Shown here: positions 56,597 through 64,000 of the stretch, in pieces
Position numbering within the stretch: the first letter of the stretch is position 1
Layout of the letters: each line of letters starts with the position of its first letter
Origin: Castanea sativa
Lineage: Eukaryota; Streptophyta; Magnoliopsida; Fagales; Fagaceae
Reading direction: 5' to 3'
Length of the DNA stretch: 64,000 nt
Assembly (NCBI RefSeq): GCF_040712315.1
Contig: NC_134017.1
Location: 26,206,322-26,270,321, forward strand
Notes under the pieces: generated by a model
What the model saw: the letters and a program-made list of their open reading frames with translations, nothing else
The model's database searches: none
Told to the model about the DNA's origin: nothing
Translations under genes and position numbers: made by a program

Positions 56597-57301
56597 TGTG
56601 GGGTACTAGAATTCCGAGTAAGGCAATCACGCCACGTGTCATGACATGGCCGAGAAGGTCAGCTACCTCGCGGAGAAGTCCACGTCCTCAGATTCTATGA
56701 TCGCGTCATCAACACGTCATCAGAGAAGGCCTTACTTTGCGACAAGAGCCTTGGGAAGGGAGTTAGCACTGACGTGACTGAAGAGCTGGAGGCCGCCACC
56801 ACATTCAATGCATTATACCAAATCTCTTGGCCGCATTTATGTGGAGAAGACCCTTAAACAGTGTTGTCTTGGTTGCCGCATCTCACAGGAGTATAGAGAA
56901 GGTGGCTGATGGGACTGGCACTTGAGTGGTGGCCTGCACAATCAACAAATGGAAGGATAGAATCATCCAAAATGGCCTATATAAGATAGAAGGCCCTCGG
57001 AGGAAAGGGGGGCCAGAAAAACATATTGTAGCACAAAGAAGGCAAATTGTAAACAAGTCTGATAGTAATAAATTCAAGAACAGAACCTCCTCGGACTTAT
57101 CCGAGGAGAATTATCCCTCTCAATTTGGTGATAGCCTTCTACTTTTCCTCGTCTCATTGTTATTCCTGGCCCGTGGTAAACGCTATCTTATCCATAAAAG
57201 CCTAGTTTAGGAGCCCACTCTTTAACAAATTCATTGTGTATGGCTATTTGGGCCTGAGTCCTTCACTCATTTGGACTCAAGTGCTAAATCTAGTCCTTAC
57301 A
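56597..57301. repeat. Solo LTR, probably Gypsy
   Basis: 705 bp beginning TGTGGGGTACTAGAATTCCG and ending AGTCCTTACA, TG...CA, GC-richer than its flanks. Flanks tatat on both sides could be the 5-bp duplication, but lie in an (AT)n run, so the evidence is weak. No coding content: the frame at 56,926-57,210 is not a known protein. Confidence 0.65.
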
Positions 57302-58217
57302 TATATATACCCCTAAATTTTTTTGGTTAAAAAAATAATAATAAAGATAGTACGAGTGAAAATATGTGTACTTTGAACAACAGTTTTTAGTATTTAAATA
57401 ATATTACACGAATTTCTACATACTTTTTCACCCATACATATTTCCAAAATATACAAACAACGTTAACGAGAATAACATCACCAAACGGGCTCTATGCAAT
57501 GATCATTTGTCAACTATTCATTTACTTTTGTAGTACAAGTGAGCTAACAAAGAGGGAAAAAAAATACTGATTGTTAAAAAACAATTCAAATCGGATATTT
57601 AAAATTATTAAATCATAGCTACAAATACTTTTGTAGACACTTGAAGGACATCAATTTTGGATTCTACAAAACAAAACAAAATAAGACCATCACATTTTCA
57701 TTAACAAATGACAGCTGGAGGTCAAAGTCTATATAATAGCAAATTACATTACAAATTCTATTTGCAACAAAAGTAATCTCAAATCTTACAAAGGTTTGGA
57801 AACTTCTCTTCCTTTGCTGACTTCTCCTTCTTTGTCATTTTTTTTTTCTTTGAATAATTTCCTTTTAAGTATTTTTCCGAAATTATTTTCGTTTATGAAG
57901 TTATGTTTTTTTCTTAGAATAAACTCTTATCAGTATTTTAACTAAATGTTGTATAGCTACAAGCCTACAACATGAAAAAAAAAAAAAAAAATGAAACATG
58001 GATATAACCTCCTTCATTAGCTCTATGTTAATAAAGATGATTGGAGGATTAAAATTCAAGTCACGAGATTGTGGGATATGTTTACAATCTTATAGGCAAA
58101 AATTCCACCAATCTTAAGGTTATAACTTACAATTACAATTGAATATGGCACACAAATTGATATATACAAATAATAGTGGCATAAAAATTGAGACGTATTA
58201 ATTATAGTTTGACACAT
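57302..58217. other. AT-rich spacer, no gene seen
   Basis: No recognisable coding or repeat content apart from a short poly(A) run at 57,974-57,990. Confidence 0.6.
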
Positions 58218-58218
58218 A

Positions 58219-58498
58219 TGGGTCTGTTTGGATACAGCTGAAAACTGAAAACTGAAAACTGAAAACACTGTAGCAAAATAATTTTTAAATGGGTGAATAG
58301 TGATGCGGGTCCCATTTTTAATTTTAAAAAATCTGAAAAGTACATGAACAGTGCACCACTGTGTGGTTACTGTTCACGCACAGTGGTGCACAGTGCACCT
58401 GTCCCCTGTTGGAAGATGTGCACAGGGAAGAAAAAAAAAAAAAAAAAAAGGTCAAAAACGCGAACGCCAGACGCAGCCACCCTATCCAAACTCAGCCA
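58219..58498. mobile_element. MITE (family M1, copy 2)
   Basis: Same family as 34,121-34,451: left end tgggtctgtttggatacagc, right end (other strand) tggctgagtttggatagggt, three actgaaa repeats, cactgtagcaaaataatttt and a poly(A) run. Partial inverted repeats at tactgttcac/gtgcacagtg inside. Confidence 0.75.
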
Positions 58499-58521
58499 TA
58501 GCATGATTTGTCTATATAATA

Positions 58522-58796
58522 CTCCCTTCGTCCCACTTAGTTTGTCCTCTATTCTATTTTGAGATGTCCCAAAATATTGTCCTGTTTTTAATAATAAAAG
58601 TCATTAATTTACTAATGTTCCTATTATACCCCTATTTAATTTTCAAAACTACTCCATTTGAAAAGAAAATCAACAAATTTATTTAAGGGTAGTTTTAGAA
58701 ATTAATACATTTTTAAAAGTTAGACAAGACAATAAATAATGTTCCCTTAAAAAGTTTGACTTTTCAAACCGGACAAATTAAATGGGACGGAGGGAA
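58522..58796. mobile_element. Stowaway-type MITE, 275 bp
   Basis: Terminal inverted repeats of 26 bp with 22 matching, CTCCCTTCGTCCCACTTAGT at the left and TTCCCTCCGTCCCATTTAAT on the other strand at the right, flanked by TA on both sides (58,520-58,521; 58,797-58,798). CTCCCTCCGTCCC ends and a TA duplication define Stowaway (Tc1/mariner) MITEs. Confidence 0.93.
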
Positions 58797-58865
58797 TACC
58801 AAATAGTTGAAGAAATTTTCCACATGTCAAGTTTTGGGTGCTCCGAGATTAGATTATATAGTGTA

Positions 58866-60040
58866 TTAATTACCAAAAAGCTTTCAAAAGTTGTATTAAT
58901 ACCACCATCATTTTGCATCCTCCACACTAACAAGCCCAATTGGCCGCTTGCCTTATCCTAGTTATATTCTTTGATCACAGTTCTCTTCAAGTTAGCCCTC
59001 GTTTGGGAGGATATGCTTCACATACGTAGCAAGATGTTTTGAAGACTCGTAAGATCTACTGCATATGCATATTTCTTTTCTTTGTTTCTAGTTTTGCTTG
59101 TGTTTTGGTCAATTTTGAGGTAACCTTCCTGTTTTCCACACTTTGTTATTGTTTTATTTATTTTGAATAGTTTGGTCACAAAAATTCTGTGATTGTGACC
59201 CTACAAGATATTTGGTATGAAGAAAGTAATGTCAACAATAATACTCTGCTACACAAACAAAAAGTGGCAATCGTCATAGGAGCAACTGGAATTGGTAAGT
59301 CAAAATTGTCTTATCTAGCTAAGAAATCATAAACTCGGGAAAAATTTAAGGGGAACTTGCATTGTCCAACAAATTCACTAAAGAAGAGCAATGTGGGATA
59401 CCACACCATTTGCTAAGAGTATTTGATCCCTATGTAGAGTTTACAGTAGACCATTTTCATCACATGACCTTTCTGCATTTAAATAAATTCAGAGTTAGGG
59501 ACACATTCAAATCATTGTTAGAGGGTCTAATACCTATGTTGAGGCCCTAATTGATGATGAAGACAAGAAGCTTAGATCAAAGTATGAATGTTGATTTCTT
59601 TGGGTGGATGTGCCCACAATAGTTCTTGACACATTTTTATCAAAACATGTCTATCAAATTATTGAAAATGGCGTTGTATGTGAGTTGGTAAAAAAAACTT
59701 TTATCCTAAGATTATTAACATGGGATTGTTAGATCAATTGGGGTTCTTGAATTTGACCAATATTTAGAAATGAACCTTTTTTATACAAAGAAGCTCGTGT
59801 TGTTACTCCAAAAAGCTTGAAGCAAAGTGAAGGAAAATACATACAAATTAGAATGTCGCCAATTATAAAAATTTCATTAGCTTCTTGATGTAAAGGGATG
59901 GAAGTTTCACCAACTTGATGTTGCAAAAGTGTTTTAAGTGAAATGGCAAAGAAGTTAATGAGGCTTGGAAAAAGCTCGTGGCTAGGCCAAGTGTGACAAT
60001 TGTTGTTCATTTTCTTATCAATTTCATCAATTAGGTTTTG
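58866..60040 (+). pseudogene. Adenylate isopentenyltransferase (IPT) pseudogene, plus copy with upstream region
   Basis: The region 58,866-59,170 is the former upstream part and matches 61,340-61,605 in inverse orientation. From about 59,218 the protein can be followed: KVAIVIGATGIGKSKLS with an intact P-loop (59,279-59,302), stop, then NKFTKEEQCGIPHHLLRVFD and YVEFTVDHFHHMTFL, then in another frame YVEALIDDEDKKLRSKYEC, FLWVDVPTIVLDTFLSKHV and IIENGVVCELVKK, then KGWKFHQLDVAKVF and KEVNEAWKKLVARPSVTIV near 59,890-60,000. IPTs transfer a prenyl group to ATP/ADP, the first step in cytokinin synthesis; they are intronless and about 330 residues. Here a gap after the P-loop and several stops and frameshifts leave a dead copy. 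Confidence 0.85.
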
Positions 60041-60350
60041 TAGGGAGGGTACCTGACCTAAATGTTTAATCCCATTTTTTCTTTTAGTAGGGTGGTTTTG
60101 ATTTCAAATATTTGAACTCAATACCCTTGTGAATAATGAATGATCCACTTTGGGATCAAGAATCCGTTTTCTTTTTATAAGGGTTAAAATCATTTATTTT
60201 CTTGATATTTTATTTTTATTTTTATTTTTGGGGAAGAAAAGGCAATTGCAAAAGATGCATTTCTGGTACTGGTAGTATTGAACAAGCTCTCAGCGAATAA
60301 TATCTTTCTTATTTCTGCCAAAGCAAAGAAGAAGGCGGAATGGAGAAAGG
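60041..60350. other. Spacer between the two IPT copies
   Basis: About 300 bp without recognisable content. The C-terminal part of the minus-strand copy is not seen here, so that copy is truncated or too decayed. Confidence 0.5.
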
Positions 60351-60534
60351 AAATGACATTTTTCTCAACTCATCTACCATACCATTTTCAATCATTTAAT
60401 CTTCCCGCTTTGATAAAAATGTGTCAAGCATAAATATGGGCACATCCGCCCAAAGGAAGCAACAATCCTACTTTGATTTAAACTTATTATCTTCATCATC
60501 AATTAGGGCCTCAACATAGATATTAAACCCTCCA

Positions 60535-61004
60535 AAAATGACTAGAAGGTGGCCCTGCCACACAATTGACTCTATGGCACAAAGGTTATGTCACAAAAAT
60601 GATCTATTGTAAACTCTGCATAGGGATCAAATATCCCCAGCACATGATTTGGTACGCCATGTTGCTCTTCCTTGGTGGCTTTGCTGGTGACAATGTCAAG
60701 TCCCTCCGAAACTTGCATTTTGTCAGAACCTTCGTTTGATTACTAATGAAAAATAAAAAACATTTCACAAAAATGACTAGAAGGTGGCCCTGCCACACAA
60801 TTGACTCTATGGCACAAAGGTTATGTCACAAAAATGATCTATTGTAAACTCTGCATAGGGATCAAATATCCCCAGCACATGATTTGGTACACCATGTTGC
60901 TCTTCCTTAGTGGCTTTGCTGGTGACAATGTCAAGTCCCTCCGAAACTTGCATTTTGTCTGAGCCTCCGTTTGAATACCAATGAAAAATAAAAATTATTT
61001 CACT
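60535..61004. repeat. 235-bp tandem duplication within the minus IPT copy
   Basis: Unit 1 60,535-60,769, unit 2 60,770-61,004, both beginning aaaatgactagaaggtgg. Each unit contains the same IPT segment (DKMQ to TFVP) plus the first 40 bases of the neighbouring MITE, so the MITE was already in place when the duplication happened. Confidence 0.9.
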
Positions 61005-61158
61005 ATTTAGCTTATTTTTGCTACTATTCATGAGCCCACTGCACTTTTTGATACTATTCATAGGTTTCATTGTACTATTTCAGCTAACTTTTACTTTTAT
61101 CTACAGTACTTTCAGTAATAAGTTTTCAGTTTCAGCAAAATAAGCGGTATCCAAACAA
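60965..61158. mobile_element. MITE (family M2) in the minus IPT copy
   Basis: About 190 bp with inverted ends cctccgtttgaatacc at the left and, on the other strand, ggtttgtttggatacc at the right; interior has tactattca(t/g) repeats and tacagtactttcag. It interrupts the IPT sequence just before the conserved DKMQ. The exact duplication could not be fixed. It resembles family M1 in its tttggata ends. Confidence 0.65.
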
Positions 61159-61339
61159 ACCATCAGTCAACGCATTCTACCTAATAACAATTAGTTAGAA
61201 AGACAGATAGTTTTGACATGCTCAGTTCTACTTTCTCCCGTGATGATTATCACATTTTCTTTGTATTGCACACATCAATTACTTTAGACCAAATATCTCG
61301 TTAGGTCAAATTCTCATGATCAAGCTATTGAAAATAAAT

Positions 61340-61605
61340 TTTAAAAAAATAAAACAATAACAAAGTGTGGAAAACAAGATAAAAAGTTACTCTCGAAATA
61401 GACCAAAACACAAGCAAACTAGAAACAAAGAAAATGAACCTGCATACGCAGCATACCTTTATAAAGTATCTTAGTATGTGTATGAAGCCTAACTTGAAGA
61501 AGTTAACTATGATAAAAGAATATTATGAGTATAAGGCAAGCGGTCAATTGGACTTGTCATAATGGATGAAGCAAAATGGCGGTGATATAAATACAACTCT
61601 TGAAA
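61340..61605 (-). repeat. Inverted copy of the IPT upstream region
   Basis: Read on the minus strand this matches 58,866-59,170: accaaaaagctttcaagagtt, ccaattgaccgcttgcctta, ctttgtttctagtttgcttg and tccacactttgttattgttt all recur in the same order. It shows that the two IPT copies were duplicated together with several hundred bases of upstream DNA. Confidence 0.88.
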
Positions 61606-62040
61606 GCTTTTTGGTAATTCCATTCCAACATAATATAATAGAATATAATAATCTATATATACTATAAAACAGAAAACCGAAGATTCTTACCAACATTTAA
61701 CTTTTTTTTAGAGCTCCCACATTTTTATACATCAGTATTAAAAAAAAAAAAAAACCAACCCTATTTCTCCCCCCAAAAACAAAATCTGATACCTCTATTT
61801 GTGAAACTCTTCTAATTCTTCTTCGTTTTATTCTAATAAAATCCTAAAACCATTAAAAAACTCACCACCACCACCACCATCCTCCTAATTCCCCCTCTCT
61901 CTTCGGCTCACTCTCTCTCTCTTACATCAACAATGAGCAACAAACATAAACCTCCAATCTCTTTAACCCATGCTTTCATGACCCACTTCAAACCTCTCAT
62001 GAGTCCCATCTATAATTTCTAAATATGAAGATTACACACC

Positions 62041-62155
62041 AAAACCAAGGGAGTCAATCTCATATCGGAGACTGTACCGCTTTGATTAGTGGAACGATAT
62101 ATTTCAATACCAGTTGTACCGTTTCGGGTTTACTGTTATTCTTTATATTAATAAG

Positions 62156-62201
<46 letters not shown>

Positions 62202-62612
62202 TGTGTGTGTGTGTGTGAGTACATATATATATTAATAAATATAAAAGTTTGTCATAAAACATTACCTCAATTCAAAACAAATTATTCATGATTTTAGACT
62301 TTAACATTAATTAAAAGGAAAAAAAAAACATAATATAAAAACTCGAAAGCTTAATTGTTCATTGCATACTAAGAAAAAAAATAATACTAAGAAAAAAAAT
62401 AATACTAATAAGTAATGTAAGTAAGTTACTATGCTGTTCTTACAAAAATTCAAAATTAAAAAACTAAAAAAAAATAAAAACTTTTTTTATATGCTGGCTG
62501 GTATTGCCCGAAATTAGCCGATATATAGCCGGTACAACTGGTATATAAACCGGTACGAAACGTTGGTATTTTGATACCGGTATATGTACCAATACAGTAT
62601 CAACCACATTGA
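62041..62612. mobile_element. Candidate MITE with long inverted ends, around an (AT)n run
   Basis: The left side (gtcaatctcat...gagactgtaccg, then aataccagttgtaccg) and the right side read on the other strand (gtcaatgtggttgatactgta, then tataccagttgtaccgg) share several phrases in inverted order. The centre has (AT)n from 62,162 and (GT)n. Ends and target duplication are not fixed. Confidence 0.45.
62162..62217. repeat. (AT)n then (GT)n microsatellite
   Basis: About 19 AT units followed by (GT) units to 62,217. Confidence 0.93.
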
Positions 62613-64000
62613 CCCAAACAGAATTACAAAGACATTGGCGTGAAGTAGGTAAGCTTCCTTTTTCTTTTTGGGAGCAATTTTCTATGTGGGTTTTGTTCTA
62701 TGTAAGCCTTTGTTTGTTTATTGAAGATGTTTAATTTAGTTATCTCTTTCCCCTCGCAGATTTCTCATCTATCAACCTAAACTCAATTGAATTCAATTGA
62801 GATGTCTTCTACCATCTTTCATGTAAGATGTTAGTAAATTTTTGTTTGTTATATTATTGTTTGAACCTAATGGAATTTGTATTGTTTTTTTATTTATCTG
62901 GGTTGGTTGGTGAAAATATTTTGGGACCGTTTGATTTTATAACTATGACATTGAAATATGCTATCATGATCTATATGTCTAATTGATTTTCTACTTATAA
63001 CGTATCTGGCAGTGGGTTATAGAATGAGTCAATGGGGTTTCATGATTTCATCCATTAGTATATTAAGGAAGTTGGTCAGAGAATAATCATAAAAAAAAAG
63101 TTGTTTAGAGATTATTATATATAGAAGTGCAAAAGCTCTTGACTCTGTATTGCCATTCCTCTAATAGTGAATAGGCCATTTTGATTTTATTAGTTTGTTC
63201 TCTGGATGAAATGGATTTCATTTGGGGCATACAACACTTGGTTTTTGTGGGTCAGATGATTTTGGAAGGTTTAAGTCCAAATTTGTGTGTAAACTTTTGG
63301 GATTTTGTGTAGATACGCTGATTTATTGGTTTTTTTTGTTGTTCTATTCTCAAATTGCAACATAACAAAAAAAGAAGAAGAAGCAATATGTGGCACTAGT
63401 AGGAAACCATGAATATTGGCACACGTTTGGGTTTGTAAGTTGGAACACCTGATTACAAACCATGCATTATTGTTACAGTAGTCTTTAGTAGCCCCCAAAA
63501 AGAAGAAAGGATATTCTTATTCTTGATTTAATTCATGTAAACTACATGCCTAGCCTACTATAATTGTTGCAAAATGCGATTTTGGGTGTAGGTCAATATC
63601 TTAAAGACAGTACCTGTGGTGAAGAGAACATGATCTCATATGTGATAGATTAGATCAGCTCTGGCAAGTTGAGAAGCAAGCAACCAAATTTGGCCATTTT
63701 ACATATATTTAATCCCAACTAAAAACATCATTTTAGAAGCTAAGAAGTCTCTTTATTGCATAATTCCAATTTTCCCTCTATATATTTGAAATATGTTATT
63801 TTAGCTGTAATCACAAAAATATGGTCTCTGCTCTCAGTTACCAGTTTGCACTAAAGTAGAATAAGCACATTGCTGCCTCTATGCCAAGATTAAGATTTCC
63901 TTGATCTATTGACAAACTATCCTTAATTGCAGCCTGTTACTTAAGATTGTTTTGGGAAATCAGTCCAACTACCACCCATCAATGTGTGGTGGTCTCTCTT

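Larger units (their letters stand above)
60355..61270 (-). pseudogene. Adenylate isopentenyltransferase (IPT) pseudogene, minus copy
   Basis: On the minus strand the P-loop region (61,250-61,200) is mutated (VIIITGESRTEHV where the family has GATGTGKS). After a MITE (60,965-61,158) the protein goes on as SDKMQVSEGLDIVTSKATKE, HGVPNHVLGIFDPYAEFT and IDHFCDITFVP (60,960-60,807), is repeated by a tandem duplication (60,769-60,604), then reads ALIDDEDNKF-like, FLWADVPIFMLDTFLSKRED and MIENGMVDELRK (60,520-60,360). It keeps the DKMQ segment that the plus copy lost. Stops and frame changes throughout. The two copies converge tail to tail. Confidence 0.83.
61652..64000 (+). mobile_element. Helitron-2, 5' end and body; 3' end outside or not found
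   Basis: TCTATATATACTATAAAACA at 61,652, preceded by A, is the classic plant Helitron 5' end. The following AAAACCGAAGATTCTTACCA and the poly(A)-rich stretch resemble the start of Helitron-1. No CTRR end with hairpin was found before the window end. The interior (62,620-64,000) is AT-rich without a gene I recognise; a nested repeat lies at 62,041-62,612. Confidence 0.6.

Noticed and set aside
56926..57210. 94-codon plus frame
   Set aside because: Inside a non-coding solo LTR, no known motif.

Overview
This is a repeat-dominated, AT-rich nuclear segment of a eudicot plant, probably a woody dicot. A Fagaceae genome such as oak is my guess from the look of the repeats; nothing here proves it. 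There are no bacterial operons, CRISPR arrays or rRNA genes. The one host gene that looks intact is a phospholipase D alpha (PLDα) gene on the + strand at 38.2-42.3 kb: three coding exons, 807 codons, both HKD motifs present. The second host signal is a pair of decayed adenylate isopentenyltransferase (IPT, cytokinin synthase) pseudogenes that face each other at 59.2-61.3 kb.

Left part (0-32.5 kb): a LINE on the minus strand (LINE-A, 1-2.1 kb) is followed by a block also present at 49.9-50.9 kb, here split by a Helitron (2.43-4.50 kb). Then comes a plus-strand LINE (LINE-B) whose pieces are spread over 27 kb (about 4.99-32.45 kb) because other elements landed in it. These are a Sirevirus-like gag-only LTR element (6,131-11,458, minus, TSD aaact), an unresolved 1.7 kb stretch, a full-length but decayed Copia element (14,717-20,347, plus, TSD caacc), and a solo LTR of the Sirevirus-like family (20,777-32,043). 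That solo LTR is itself split by a complete Tat/Ogre-type Gypsy element (21,681-31,936, minus, TSD atatt). The Gypsy element carries two RNase H domains and, on the opposite strand, a separate multi-exon gene with its own TATA box. This antisense gene is the most interesting system in the window.

Middle part (32.5-47 kb): AT-rich spacer with MITEs, a 0.8 kb tandem duplication holding RNase H-like gene fragments, the PLDα gene with a near-perfect 62-bp foldback in its first coding intron, and a clean non-autonomous hAT element (46,425-47,818).

Right part (47-64 kb): a 5'-truncated Copia element with its 3' LTR, the second copy of the duplicated block (lacking the Helitron but carrying a SINE with an 18-bp TSD), AT-rich spacer with SINEs, a MULE-type MITE with 9-bp TSDs, a solo LTR, a Stowaway MITE, the convergent IPT pseudogenes, and the start of a second Helitron that probably runs off the window.

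The insertion order can be read from the nesting. All TE coding regions carry stops or frameshifts, so the transposon genes are called pseudogenes. Homology calls are from recognised protein motifs, not from a database search.
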